Virus record (IMG/VR): IMGVR_UViG_3300020147_000012
Coordinates: 1 to 50,910 of that record
Strand: one strand, 5' to 3'
Length of the DNA stretch: 50,910 nucleotides
Source: a virus
Under the pieces are notes generated by a model. That model saw nothing but the letters and a program-made list of their open reading frames with translations. It ran no database searches and was not told where the DNA came from. Shown here piece by piece: positions 13,526 to 21,820 of the stretch; the first letter of the stretch is position 1, and every line of letters starts with the position of its first letter. The position numbers and the translations under genes are program-made.

Positions 13526-14417
13526 CATAGACGAAATCGTAAAAAGCAAAGTCACTGAAGAGGTAAGTACGGCTACCAAAGCAGCAGAGGAACGTCTTCA
13601 GGAGAGCGTAAGGGCTGCTGTAGTCAAGGATTTAGACGTTTTAAGGCCTATTGAGATCAGGACTGAGGGCAAGAAGAAGAAAATAGAACGTGCCTTGACC
13701 CACGAGAAAACGCCAATCGTACTGAATTACATAAGCTCACGTCTGCCGGTTCTCTTGGTTGGCCATGCCGGATCGGGAAAGACGCACATTGCTGTCCAGT
13801 GCGCCCAAATGCTTGATCTGCCGTACTATTCCATTTCCGTAAACGAACAAACGTCCAAGTCTGACTTCCTGGGATATGTTGACGCTACAGGAAAAATTGT
13901 TAAGACGAATTTCCGCAAGGCGTTCGAAGAAGGCGGTGTGTTCATCATCGACGAGATAGATGCTGGCAATCCTAACATCCTTACGGTCATTAACTCGGCC
14001 TTGTCGAATGATATGTGTCCTTTCCCCGACCAAATGGTTGCCCGACACCCAGATTTTGTGTGTGTCTGTACGGCCAACACGTTCGGAGAGGGCGAGAGCT
14101 TGCAGTACATCGGCCGCAATATTTTGGATGCCGCAACCCGTGATCGCTTTGTCTGCATATTCATAGACTACTCGGAAGTATTGGAAAAAGCCCTGATTCC
14201 TAACTTCGGCAAGCTCTTGAAGGCTCTGAGGGAACATTTTGTTAAGACGAATACTAACGTCGTTATTTCGACCAGGGCCGGTATTCGACTGGAAACCCTA
14301 AAGGCATCACAGGAAAAAGTGACGTTCGACGATGCCATTAGCTGTCTAAATCTCCACAGGGAGTCACGCAAGGACGTGAAGGTTAGAGAAATAGTACTAA
14401 GCCATGTCCAAGTTTAA
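13518..14417 (+). CDS. AAA+ ATPase (MoxR/CobS-like)
   Basis: A 299-residue protein started at GTG 13518. After a helical N-terminus it has Walker A GHAGSGKT (82-89), Walker B VFIIDE (141-146), a sensor-1 TAN (N187) and an arginine-finger region ATRDRF (206-211). This is the AAA_5 arrangement of MoxR and CobS proteins, ring ATPases that usually work with a partner such as a VWA-domain protein. The next gene overlaps it by 14 bases and is the obvious partner. Its phage role is unknown; remodelling of a host or replication complex is possible. Confidence 0.85.
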   Translation: MNSIDEIVKSKVTEEVSTATKAAEERLQESVRAAVVKDLDVLRPIEIRTEGKKKKIERALTHEKTPIVLNYISSRLPVLLVGHAGSGKTHIAVQCAQMLDLPYYSISVNEQTSKSDFLGYVDATGKIVKTNFRKAFEEGGVFIIDEIDAGNPNILTVINSALSNDMCPFPDQMVARHPDFVCVCTANTFGEGESLQYIGRNILDAATRDRFVCIFIDYSEVLEKALIPNFGKLLKALREHFVKTNTNVVISTRAGIRLETLKASQEKVTFDDAISCLNLHRESRKDVKVREIVLSHVQV

Positions 14418-15219
14418 GGATTTGTACCTTAAAACCGAATACGAAGAACTGATACCGAAGGAGTCAAACAAGGACAAGTTCGAGTATAAGTTCAACAGCA
14501 TAAGCCATTTCGTTAGGTGGGTAGAGCTGTTGGATAAGAATTTCCAAAGAGGATCGACGGAAAAAGATTCTGACGGCAACCCAGCAGATTTCTGCATGTC
14601 GGAAAACCTAGCCGATGCCTATAAGGTTGTTATGGGAACGGGCTTTGATCTACAGGAAACCGAAAAGCTTGAATCATTTATCAGTAAGATAAAAAAGAAC
14701 AGCAGGTTTTCTGATGACGGATACGAACTGGAAGTACCTGAGTTCTTAGCTGGATCAGACAAGTACTGGATTGAAGCAGAAGACAAGAAGACCAAAAGTA
14801 GACTTGTGGACGATTACCTTTTCATAGACGGCGTATATTCAGCCTTCAGAAAAGCAGAGGTCGCAAAACAGACTGGATTCAATATTCTAAATGAAATATA
14901 TCGAAGATCAGTTGTCCCGCGTAAGGTTGTAGCTTGTTTTCCGCTCAAACGGGCAATAGATCGGGGCGATATTACGATCTTTATTGACGTGGATTTCAAC
15001 GATCTAAACGGTCTTGCGAAGGTTCTTCATCCTAGTACTTTCAGAAGGCTTTGCTTCAGGGTTGTAGAGATATGCCCAGATGTAACGTGGGGATATGGGA
15101 CTCCTTACATGGGAGACACTGAAAAAGGCTACATCTCGATTCATACCGCGTACAACCTAGCTGGAAAGCCACTTGAGATAGAAATAGATAAATTCTTAGG
15201 AACCACTAAAGCCAACTAA
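14404..15219 (+). CDS. Partner protein of the AAA+ ATPase (271 aa)
   Basis: It starts inside the AAA+ gene. The N-terminal third is helical (SISHFVRWVELLDK); the C-terminal half is beta-rich with DITIFIDVDFNDLNG (about residues 194-208), which recalls a VWA-type DxD strand without a clear MIDAS. The arrangement ATPase plus this protein resembles phage pairs carrying uncharacterised DUF partners. It probably acts as substrate adaptor or effector. Family not confirmed. Confidence 0.75.
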   Translation: MSKFKDLYLKTEYEELIPKESNKDKFEYKFNSISHFVRWVELLDKNFQRGSTEKDSDGNPADFCMSENLADAYKVVMGTGFDLQETEKLESFISKIKKNSRFSDDGYELEVPEFLAGSDKYWIEAEDKKTKSRLVDDYLFIDGVYSAFRKAEVAKQTGFNILNEIYRRSVVPRKVVACFPLKRAIDRGDITIFIDVDFNDLNGLAKVLHPSTFRRLCFRVVEICPDVTWGYGTPYMGDTEKGYISIHTAYNLAGKPLEIEIDKFLGTTKAN

Positions 15220-15220
15220 T

Positions 15221-15442
15221 ATGAGCATCCAAGAAGAAGTTCAAGACATATACCTTCAGGGCTGCAAAAGAGGCGAGGAGATAGAGAGGGGCAGGATCAT
15301 TGAAAAGCTTGGAATGATGCGCCAGTGGCTAAACGAGGACCGCATAACAGACCCTAACAAATTGGTATCTGTTGAGCTTTTGGCCTTCTGGTTGGGTATA
15401 GAAATTAACAACCACCAAGAACTATTGGACCAACATGACTAA
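15221..15442 (+). CDS. Helical hypothetical protein (73 aa)
   Basis: Acidic and helical, starting one base after the previous stop. It overlaps the next ORF by eight bases. No motif. Confidence 0.7.
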   Translation: MSIQEEVQDIYLQGCKRGEEIERGRIIEKLGMMRQWLNEDRITDPNKLVSVELLAFWLGIEINNHQELLDQHD

Positions 15443-15617
15443 AAAGACCTATAAAATTGGGCTTAACGGTTGTGATGACTCGACCTGGATAACCATTGAT
15501 CTAACATCTGAGGAATTAGCCTTAGTTGAAAAGCTCGTCGGGTTAAGCGAGGAGGCTTCTACCTACGGTTGCCAGCCGACAATGAATGTCGAGGAATTAT
15601 CCACCCCTAACAAATAA
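15435..15617 (+). CDS. Small phage protein (60 aa)
   Basis: GCDDSTWITIDLTSEELALVEKL (residues about 12-34) followed by an SEEASTYGCQPTM segment is a pattern shared by many uncharacterised phage proteins. Function unknown. Confidence 0.75.
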   Translation: MTKKTYKIGLNGCDDSTWITIDLTSEELALVEKLVGLSEEASTYGCQPTMNVEELSTPNK

Positions 15618-15623
15618 AGAGAT

Positions 15624-15887
15624 ATGAGAAAAGCAAAGCCAAAAAAGATAATAGCCAAAAAATGCTATGCCATCATGGTTAAGGACAGTAACGATCTATT
15701 GGGGTGGAAACCCATGTTTCCTCTTACTGGGGCGATAGCTGTTTTTGACAAAGAAGAAAAAGCAAAAGCCGCAATCAAGTACAATGACCAATTGCAAAAA
15801 GCTGAAGGCATCAAAAGTCAGTATCGAACTATTTACAAGGTTGTTGAAGTGTCTGTAAGTTTTCCCAACCCAAACTACCATGCCTAA
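15624..15887 (+). CDS. Basic hypothetical protein (87 aa)
   Basis: A very basic start (KAKPKKIIAKK) is followed by an alpha/beta region with FDKEEKAKAAIKYNDQLQ. The pattern fits a small nucleic-acid- or protein-binding factor; no family recognised. Overlaps the next gene. Confidence 0.7.
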   Translation: MRKAKPKKIIAKKCYAIMVKDSNDLLGWKPMFPLTGAIAVFDKEEKAKAAIKYNDQLQKAEGIKSQYRTIYKVVEVSVSFPNPNYHA

Positions 15888-16209
15888 GAATGTTGATTGC
15901 CAACCCATGTCCACCACCACCGAGAATTGGGAGAAGGAGTTGGATGCCCTGCCAATTGAAAACATGATGGTTTGGGACACCCTTAATCCCGTACAAAAAG
16001 ACATGGTTTGGGGCTTAGTTCCAAAAATAAAAGAGTTCATCCGCTCCCTCCTCGCCGCCAAAGATGCGGAGCTGAAGGAGAAGTTGGAGGGGATGATGGG
16101 GGAACATACAGACGCTTGTGCTGATTCCCCACTAAAGGAATGTAACCACGATTGCCCGCAAAAAGCCCTCTCCGACGGTCTCGCCTTACTAGAGGATGAG
16201 CAGAAATAA
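15880..16209 (+). CDS. Hypothetical protein (109 aa)
   Basis: An acidic, mostly helical protein. The C-terminal region has C, C, H and C residues (CADSPLKECNHDCP) that could bind a metal. An in-frame second ATG ten codons in is an alternative start. Confidence 0.7.
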   Translation: MPKNVDCQPMSTTTENWEKELDALPIENMMVWDTLNPVQKDMVWGLVPKIKEFIRSLLAAKDAELKEKLEGMMGEHTDACADSPLKECNHDCPQKALSDGLALLEDEQK

Positions 16210-16211
16210 TT

Positions 16212-16451
16212 ATGGACAGCAGAACAAAACTATTGGTTTCCCTTAGCAACGGAGAATACCTAATAAAAGTCGCCTTGGAAGCGCCGCATGACACTTTTCC
16301 TGACAGCTATTACCTGGAACCTGACAACAAACAAAAGATCATGGATCTTCTGCCGCTGCACTGCAAATCGTTCGGAAACATTGTCGAAGTAGAAGAGATA
16401 TTTGAGATTGCTATCCCAGATGTAGAGGATAACCCCACCAACCATGCCTAA
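16212..16451 (+). CDS. Hypothetical protein (79 aa)
   Basis: A small mixed alpha/beta protein starting two bases after the previous stop and overlapping the next gene by eight bases. No motif. Confidence 0.7.
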   Translation: MDSRTKLLVSLSNGEYLIKVALEAPHDTFPDSYYLEPDNKQKIMDLLPLHCKSFGNIVEVEEIFEIAIPDVEDNPTNHA

Positions 16452-16914
16452 CCACTTAGACATCATCAGGGAAGCCTGTATAGCGGCTAACGAAGACATC
16501 TTGAAGCTGGAGTTTGGATGCCGCTTTTTGTGGAAAGAACACGATGAGGAAAGCGAGGAAGAATACGGCGCAACGTTTGAGAATTGGAAGACGAAACACA
16601 CCTGGGTTCGTGCGTTGGGGCCATTGGGTCAACAGTGCATTATTGCACGAAGCAATATTACTAAAATCCTCGGCCGCCCCATCAGGCTTAGCGACGTGTT
16701 GTTAGCGATAGGATTCCATGCTCATTTGGTCGTAACTACCGAAGGAGAGTTTGTAGAAATATACGATTTAGTAACAGGAGGTAAGACTGTTGATTCTAAA
16801 GATATTCGCTGGAACCTCCGCAACGACGACCTCACCGCCCAATCCCCAGAAACCCTAGCCTTTATCAGCAACCTCCTCAGCCCAGAGGGGGATAAGGAGA
16901 AGGGAGATGAATAA
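16444..16914 (+). CDS. Hypothetical protein (156 aa)
   Basis: An acidic N-terminal half (FLWKEHDEESEEEYG) with a later alpha/beta region around RLSDVLLAIGFHAHLVV. It matches uncharacterised phage proteins in style. Overlaps both neighbours, so it is part of the long operon. Confidence 0.75.
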   Translation: MPNHLDIIREACIAANEDILKLEFGCRFLWKEHDEESEEEYGATFENWKTKHTWVRALGPLGQQCIIARSNITKILGRPIRLSDVLLAIGFHAHLVVTTEGEFVEIYDLVTGGKTVDSKDIRWNLRNDDLTAQSPETLAFISNLLSPEGDKEKGDE

Positions 16915-17152
16915 GACCGAGTACATCCGACAGTACATGCGTGAGTACCGACAGGGTAAGCGAAGATCGGCAGCAAAGGCAGAATTGCGCGAAAAGATGA
17001 AACAAGACCGCCTGAAAGGGGATGATATTTACACCATTGGATTGCGCTATGGATATAACCCCGTTTACGTTTGCCGACTCTTTAAGGAACTGCCCGTAAA
17101 GAAACACGCTAATCGCCACAAATTATTTTACGGGCATCTTTGTAAATTTTAG
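16907..17152 (+). CDS. Basic HTH-like protein (81 aa)
   Basis: A highly basic N-terminal helix (YIRQYMREYRQGKRRSAAK) is followed by GDDIYTIGLRYGYNPVYVCRLFKEL (about residues 38-62), an HTH-like pattern. Probably a DNA-binding regulator. Confidence 0.65.
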   Translation: MNKTEYIRQYMREYRQGKRRSAAKAELREKMKQDRLKGDDIYTIGLRYGYNPVYVCRLFKELPVKKHANRHKLFYGHLCKF

Positions 17153-17190
17153 CCACCCCAGGAGGGGAGAAGAAGGATAACTAAATAAAT

Positions 17191-17745
17191 ATGGATTTTC
17201 AAACAATAATAAACAACGCTATGGCCGCAAGTAGGGCTGAAGAATTAAAAAACTCTCCTCAGCTTCTCTTGGGCGAAATGATTTTAAAGCTAGAAGCAGT
17301 TACAGATAAAACAAAGTCTCTCTTTATAGACATTCTCGATAAAAGGCCGATGGGTATTGATAGCTGGAGAGGGCGATATGACGAACTTGCTATTCAAACC
17401 GAAAGTCTTGGTAGCTACAACACAGATGAGGTCGAATGGATGAGTAAAGATGGCGATTATAAAAGTTTCAAGATGAAAGAGATTGGCAAAGAAAATCCAA
17501 CTGTTGCTGATTGGGTTGAGGTCTTGAAAGAAGCTATCGGAAAGACCTTTGTTGGTTACAAGGGCGGCGACTTCACCATGGGCAAGAATACTCCTGTTTA
17601 CTTGGCTGAACACGGAAACTCAAGTTTTAAGACAGATAACAATGAAATTGATACGGAAAATTACAGTAACTATAAAACTGTCCACTTTGTCGATGTCCGC
17701 GAAGAGGCCGATAAGGTGTACTTAGTAACCGGTATAGAAGACTAA
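17191..17745 (+). CDS. Hypothetical phage protein (184 aa)
   Basis: A helical N-terminus and a conserved-looking C-terminal half (FVGYKGGDFTMGKNTPVYLA, about residues 115-134) seen in uncharacterised phage proteins. GAAGGA lies about 20 bases upstream, too far for normal ribosome binding. Function unknown. Confidence 0.75.
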   Translation: MDFQTIINNAMAASRAEELKNSPQLLLGEMILKLEAVTDKTKSLFIDILDKRPMGIDSWRGRYDELAIQTESLGSYNTDEVEWMSKDGDYKSFKMKEIGKENPTVADWVEVLKEAIGKTFVGYKGGDFTMGKNTPVYLAEHGNSSFKTDNNEIDTENYSNYKTVHFVDVREEADKVYLVTGIED

Positions 17746-17750
17746 CCCCC

Positions 17751-18041
17751 ATGTCACAAGATAACACCTGGCGGGAGAGGTTCCGAGAGAAGTTTGTTGT
17801 CCAATGGGCCGACGTTGATGAGGAAAATTATTATCGCTTCAATGTAGACGAATTTAAGCGAGATACTGATCCTTTCGAGGTTGAAGCCTTCATCGAAGAT
17901 GAACGCCGCCGAGTACGGGAGGAGGTGATGAGGAGGATGGAGATAGAGATTCAACAGTTTTCTGACCCAGAAGCAAGAAAGACGATGAGAATACTCAAAA
18001 GAATCTTGGCTAAACACTTTAATATAAAACTACCCTGGTAA
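17751..18041 (+). CDS. Charged hypothetical protein (96 aa)
   Basis: Rich in R and E, mostly helical, with many acidic-aromatic clusters at the start. Likely dimeric coiled coil. No family recognised. Confidence 0.7.
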   Translation: MSQDNTWRERFREKFVVQWADVDEENYYRFNVDEFKRDTDPFEVEAFIEDERRRVREEVMRRMEIEIQQFSDPEARKTMRILKRILAKHFNIKLPW

Positions 18042-18044
18042 ATT

Positions 18045-18446
18045 ATGGAAACCGCAATCACCTTATCGACAACCTACGGCAACAACATCACAGTGCGCCT
18101 AATGGCGATTTACGGTGCATTGTGGCTGGAGAAGTTTGGTTATAAGTATCGAGTTACCAACTGGAGGGCGATGGGAGGCAAGCTCAAGGCTCTCACCAAA
18201 TACTATTCCGAGCCTCAGATAGCGGCTCTCATGATCGTTCATTTCAACTGGCATGGATCGTCCGGCACGGACACGTTCGCTCACAAGAACCTAAGAGAGA
18301 GCATGTTTCCGCTTGAATGGATCGCTGCCCGGGCTAATAATTACATTTTTTACTTCCAGGAAGTGTCGGGGATAGACTTTGATAATAACGAGGAGGTTCT
18401 GGAATGGGTGGAGACTCACATGCGAGAGTTATCAACTGGAAAATAG
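18045..18446 (+). CDS. Possible replication accessory protein (133 aa)
   Basis: A basic helical protein starting three bases after the previous gene and lying just upstream of the primase-helicase unit. KLKALTKYYSEPQIAALMIVHFNWHG (about residues 47-72) and the C-terminal helices recall helicase-loader or replisome-organiser-like proteins, but no motif is decisive. Confidence 0.65.
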   Translation: METAITLSTTYGNNITVRLMAIYGALWLEKFGYKYRVTNWRAMGGKLKALTKYYSEPQIAALMIVHFNWHGSSGTDTFAHKNLRESMFPLEWIAARANNYIFYFQEVSGIDFDNNEEVLEWVETHMRELSTGK

Positions 18447-18465
18447 ACCATAAATGTGGTATAAT
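18437..18465 (+). promoter_or_regulatory. Promoter of the primase-helicase unit
   Basis: TGGAAA, 17-bp spacer, TGTGG-TATAAT. It lies over the end of the preceding gene. The short leader contains a nine-codon ORF (ATG 18468) ending across the next start codon. Confidence 0.82.
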
Positions 18466-18490
18466 ATATGCAATACATAACTGATTTCTT

Positions 18491-18829
18491 ATGCTGAAGC
18501 ACCATGACAACCGAACTCTGAACGAAAAGATCCGACACCTCTGCAACGAACACGAAACCTACCCCGTTAAAGGATTAGAAGGCACTCGCCATTCCATTCC
18601 GTATGTCGGCTGGTACTGGAAATACATTGATTTCCCGTGCATGATCTTTGCCGAGTACAAGGGCCACATCGCCCTGTGTGCTGAAAATACTGATAATTAC
18701 AAGGAATATATACCGAAAAAGGAATTGGCTGACAAGATCGTATCCCTGCTCGAAGAAACGGTTCAGAATCCCTGCCTGGAAAACTTCCAAGCTCTGTTTG
18801 ATTTGATCCAAACCGTAAAAGAAGAGTAG
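18491..18829 (+). CDS. Hypothetical protein upstream of primase-helicase (112 aa)
   Basis: A mixed alpha/beta protein with GWYWKYIDFPCMIFAEYKGHIALC in the middle. First gene of its own transcript and three bases before the primase-helicase gene, so it is probably linked to replication. No motif recognised. Confidence 0.75.
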   Translation: MLKHHDNRTLNEKIRHLCNEHETYPVKGLEGTRHSIPYVGWYWKYIDFPCMIFAEYKGHIALCAENTDNYKEYIPKKELADKIVSLLEETVQNPCLENFQALFDLIQTVKEE

Positions 18830-18832
18830 GCT

Positions 18833-20293
18833 ATGACGATTGCCGAAAAACTACAATCATTTCGTCAGGTAGCTGCGGCTTCTTACGTCAAACCTCCTAT
18901 TGACAAATTAGAGAACTATCGTAAAAATCTTGAATCTCACGAACCTGCTTTAGACTATCTCCGAAAGCGAGGCTTAGCAAGAGAAACCATCAGCCATTTC
19001 AAGCTTGGGTATGATCCTGAAAGGGACGCTATCGCTATTCCCGTCTTCAAGAAAGGTGACTTAATAAACATCCGCTACCGCTTGCTTGATCCAGGCAATA
19101 AGCCTAAGTACACACAAGAGAAAGGCTGCGAGGTGTGGGTCTATAACGACGAGGGCATAGAACGAGCACAGAAGAAGGGCAATCTCCTCATAGTTGAAGG
19201 GGAATTTGACCTGATGGCTGCCTGGCAAGCCGGTTTCAAAAGCATAATCTCGCCAGCATCGGGCAAAGACAGCTACGCCATGTGGCTTGACCTCATAGAC
19301 TCCATCCCACGGGTTTACATAGCCTACGATAATGACACCCCAGGCAAGACAGCTGCTATCAATATGTCTGAGCGTATTGGTGTCGAGAAGTGCATGGAGG
19401 TTAGCTATCCTGAAGGCATCAAGGACGCTAACGAGTTCTTCTTGCAGAAGACTAAGGACGATTTCCAGGCGATCCTAAAGGATTCTAGGCCCTTCTACCG
19501 CTATACCTACCAGGGTCTAGCTGACATTATCGACGACATCCGCACTAAGCGGACTGATACCATGAAGATCAACCTGGTTCCGCTGGTTGAGTTCGAGCCG
19601 GATTGGGTAACGATCATTTCAGGCGATTCAAACATAGGAAAGACGACCTACTCTCTCAATATCGCCAACGAACTGGCTAATCGTGGAATCCCTACGCTGG
19701 TCATGCCTTATGAAGACGGCGTTCGGGCCGTAGGCAAGAGGTATTTGCAAGTACGCCATGAGAAGAGCAAGCAAGGCCTGACGGAAGTTGACGACCAGCA
19801 ATGGGAAAAGATCAAGGAAGATTCCCTTGACCTGCCCCTCTATTTCTCTGTTCCTAGCACGAAGGAATTTGCGGATACTATCGCCAGGGCCAAGCGCATC
19901 TTCGGCGTTAAGGTTGTCATCGTTGACCACTTAGATTACATGGTCCGCAAAGCAGGGGACAACAAAGCGGAAGAACAGGCCAAGACCATGATGGAGATTA
20001 CAGCTCTTGCTCAAGAGCATAAGATTCTTTTCCTGGTCGTCCACCATATCAAGAAGCCGGAAGCTGGCAAAGCACTGGAAAAGAACCGCCGCCCCCACAA
20101 GGAAGATCTTAAGGGCAGTTCTTCCATTTATCAGGACGCTCGCGTAGTTGTCATGTTAAGCGAACCTAGCCCTGGACAAGTATTAGTAGATGTGGTTAAA
20201 AACAAAGGAGAAATGGGAGAAAAAGTGTTTGAATTTGATACCTCTACCGGCAGGATAAAAGGCCAGGTTAACGACTTCGGCGTATGGGGATGA
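18833..20293 (+). CDS. Primase-helicase (TOPRIM plus DnaB-like), lacking its own zinc domain
   Basis: A 486-residue protein. The TOPRIM primase core has E122 in VEGEFD and the acidic pair in AYDNDTPG (D166, D168). The RecA-type helicase has Walker A GDSNIGKT (264-271), Walker B VVIVDHLDY (361-369) and the DnaB-family LKGSSSIYQDA (426-436). It resembles T7 gp4 and Twinkle, which unwind DNA and prime the lagging strand. The N-terminal zinc-binding domain is missing and is instead encoded by the next gene, which overlaps by 10 bases. With no phage polymerase visible, it probably works with the host replisome. Confidence 0.93.
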   Translation: MTIAEKLQSFRQVAAASYVKPPIDKLENYRKNLESHEPALDYLRKRGLARETISHFKLGYDPERDAIAIPVFKKGDLINIRYRLLDPGNKPKYTQEKGCEVWVYNDEGIERAQKKGNLLIVEGEFDLMAAWQAGFKSIISPASGKDSYAMWLDLIDSIPRVYIAYDNDTPGKTAAINMSERIGVEKCMEVSYPEGIKDANEFFLQKTKDDFQAILKDSRPFYRYTYQGLADIIDDIRTKRTDTMKINLVPLVEFEPDWVTIISGDSNIGKTTYSLNIANELANRGIPTLVMPYEDGVRAVGKRYLQVRHEKSKQGLTEVDDQQWEKIKEDSLDLPLYFSVPSTKEFADTIARAKRIFGVKVVIVDHLDYMVRKAGDNKAEEQAKTMMEITALAQEHKILFLVVHHIKKPEAGKALEKNRRPHKEDLKGSSSIYQDARVVVMLSEPSPGQVLVDVVKNKGEMGEKVFEFDTSTGRIKGQVNDFGVWG

Positions 20294-20547
20294 AACTAAC
20301 AGATGACGAGTTGCAGTTGATCCGCGAGGTAAGTATCCATCGCATCCTTTCCGTATCCAATCAAGGCAGGAAGATACCCCTCAGATGCCCATTTCACAAT
20401 GAAAGAACGCCCTCTTTTTACCTTTACCCTGATAATTCCTACCACTGTTACGGTTGCGGAGCGCACGGAAACAACGCTTTAGATTTCGCTTTGGGGTTTA
20501 ACAGGGGATTCGCGGAAGCTCTTGATTTCTTGGCCGATTACATCTAG
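20284..20547 (+). CDS. Stand-alone CHC2-type primase zinc finger
   Basis: An 87-residue protein with CPFH (C35, H38) and CYGC (C55, C58), and the typical spacing HNERTPSF and SYHCYGCGAHG of DnaG/T7 primase zinc domains, which recognise the template initiation site. It is normally fused to the front of the primase; here it is a separate gene after it. Overlap with the primase-helicase suggests translational coupling and assembly in trans. Confidence 0.9.
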   Translation: MGMKLTDDELQLIREVSIHRILSVSNQGRKIPLRCPFHNERTPSFYLYPDNSYHCYGCGAHGNNALDFALGFNRGFAEALDFLADYI

Positions 20548-20567
20548 TTTTTATCCCCAATTACGTT

Positions 20568-20596
20568 TTGATTTGTGTTACAATTTGTGGTATAAT
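20568..20596 (+). promoter_or_regulatory. Promoter of the SSB/nuclease unit
   Basis: TTGATT, 17-bp spacer, TGTGG-TATAAT. About 50 bases around it resemble the promoter at 24404-24432, including an upstream CCCCAATTAC. Confidence 0.87.
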
Positions 20597-20634
20597 ATGT
20601 GCATTAGAAAGGGTTAAGAGTTAACAAAAAAGAC

Positions 20635-21240
20635 ATGGGATTTTTGGGGAATTTGTTTGGGAACAGTGATTACACCGACGAACGGATCACTAAGGACGAG
20701 AAGATCAAGCGTTTGGAAAACCAGGTCAAGAATCTGGAGACTTACGCTCGCTCATTGAGGCAGCGCATCCGCGAAGAAGAGGCTAACCAGATCGCTGATG
20801 AAAAGATCGACCAGATCTACAGCCGGATCGACGAGGTTGAATTACAGCGTCAGGCCACCGAGCTGACCATCAAGCACGAGCTTGAATTGGCAGCTGCAAA
20901 GGCTGATTTGGAGAAAAAGATTTTGGACATTCGGGTTAAGTCTACCGAGTTGGTAGAAAGCATTAAAGCAGATGCTAACCGCCGCATCGAGGAAGCTGAA
21001 TCAACCATCGACGAAATTGTTCGTGACGAGGTTGCAGAGTCTGAAGCTCGCCGCGAAGCTGCTGAAGTAAAGGCTGCTAAGTTTGAAGCTGAATCGAAGT
21101 CTAAGGACACGGTTATTGCTACCCTCAAGGAGAACTTGAAGATGTTTGCAGAATTGCAGAAGGGTATCATTGGTGCATTGCCTAACGTCGATTTGCAGAA
21201 GTTAAACTTCAACGTCGATGTCCGAGGAAACAGTAAGTAA
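20635..21240 (+). CDS. Coiled-coil protein (201 aa)
   Basis: A long charged coiled coil (about residues 15-180) with a short G/N/D-rich N-terminus (GFLGNLFGNSDYTDE) and a beta-like end. It shares its transcript with the SSB-like and nuclease genes, so a structural role in recombination or replication foci is possible. No catalytic motif. Confidence 0.8.
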   Translation: MGFLGNLFGNSDYTDERITKDEKIKRLENQVKNLETYARSLRQRIREEEANQIADEKIDQIYSRIDEVELQRQATELTIKHELELAAAKADLEKKILDIRVKSTELVESIKADANRRIEEAESTIDEIVRDEVAESEARREAAEVKAAKFEAESKSKDTVIATLKENLKMFAELQKGIIGALPNVDLQKLNFNVDVRGNSK

Positions 21241-21481
21241 TTATATCGAGGGTTGCCGTTGCGACCGCTGCGAAGAAACAAGGTTGGCTAAAGAATTAGA
21301 ACATCCATCCATGACGGAATCCAACTTGGAGGTAGTAGATTTTTATTCCACCCCCAAACTGGTGGATATGATGCGACAGTTTTCGATAATGGAATATGCG
21401 TTTAACGTATATTACAGCAGTCCATTCGGCGCGAAGATAGCTGAGTACGAAAGAAAGATGAATAAGTTCAAGAATAGATAA
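21218..21481 (+). CDS. Small Cys-containing hypothetical protein (87 aa)
   Basis: C13-x-C15-x2-C18 near the N-terminus could bind a metal. The rest is helical with aromatic residues. It overlaps the coiled-coil gene by 23 bases and abuts the SSB-like gene. Confidence 0.7.
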   Translation: MSEETVSNYIEGCRCDRCEETRLAKELEHPSMTESNLEVVDFYSTPKLVDMMRQFSIMEYAFNVYYSSPFGAKIAEYERKMNKFKNR

Positions 21482-21820
21482 ATGGAAAAATTACACGTTA
21501 CGAAAGTATATCGTAGCAATCAGCTCATTAAAAAAGGTACTCCTGAAGAAAAGGAGATCCCTAAGCTCTCAATCAAGACCGCAGAATACGGAGACAATTG
21601 GCTCTCCACATTCAAGACCAGGCCTTATGAGAAGCTTGAAGAAGGTCAGACAATCGTGGCAACGGTTGAAAAGAGCGGGACGTTTATGAACTTCCGCGAG
21701 CCTACGGTAGCCGAGTTGGCCGTCGTAGTCCTGGAAATGGTAGATAAGGGCGCATCCAAGCCTTCAGCGGCAGCAGCTGGACCGGAGAGCGAGGATCTGG
21801 ACGTACCGCCTGAGTTCTAG
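21482..21820 (+). CDS. Putative ssDNA-binding-like protein (OB fold)
   Basis: A 112-residue protein whose N-terminal 75 residues alternate as expected of an OB fold (KLSIKTAEYGDNWLSTF, IVATVEKSG). An A/G/S linker follows, and the acidic tail SEDLDVPPEF recalls the acidic tip of SSB proteins. It abuts the nuclease gene, a common pairing in phage recombination modules. Assignment rests on pattern, not on a specific motif. Confidence 0.5.
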   Translation: MEKLHVTKVYRSNQLIKKGTPEEKEIPKLSIKTAEYGDNWLSTFKTRPYEKLEEGQTIVATVEKSGTFMNFREPTVAELAVVVLEMVDKGASKPSAAAAGPESEDLDVPPEF

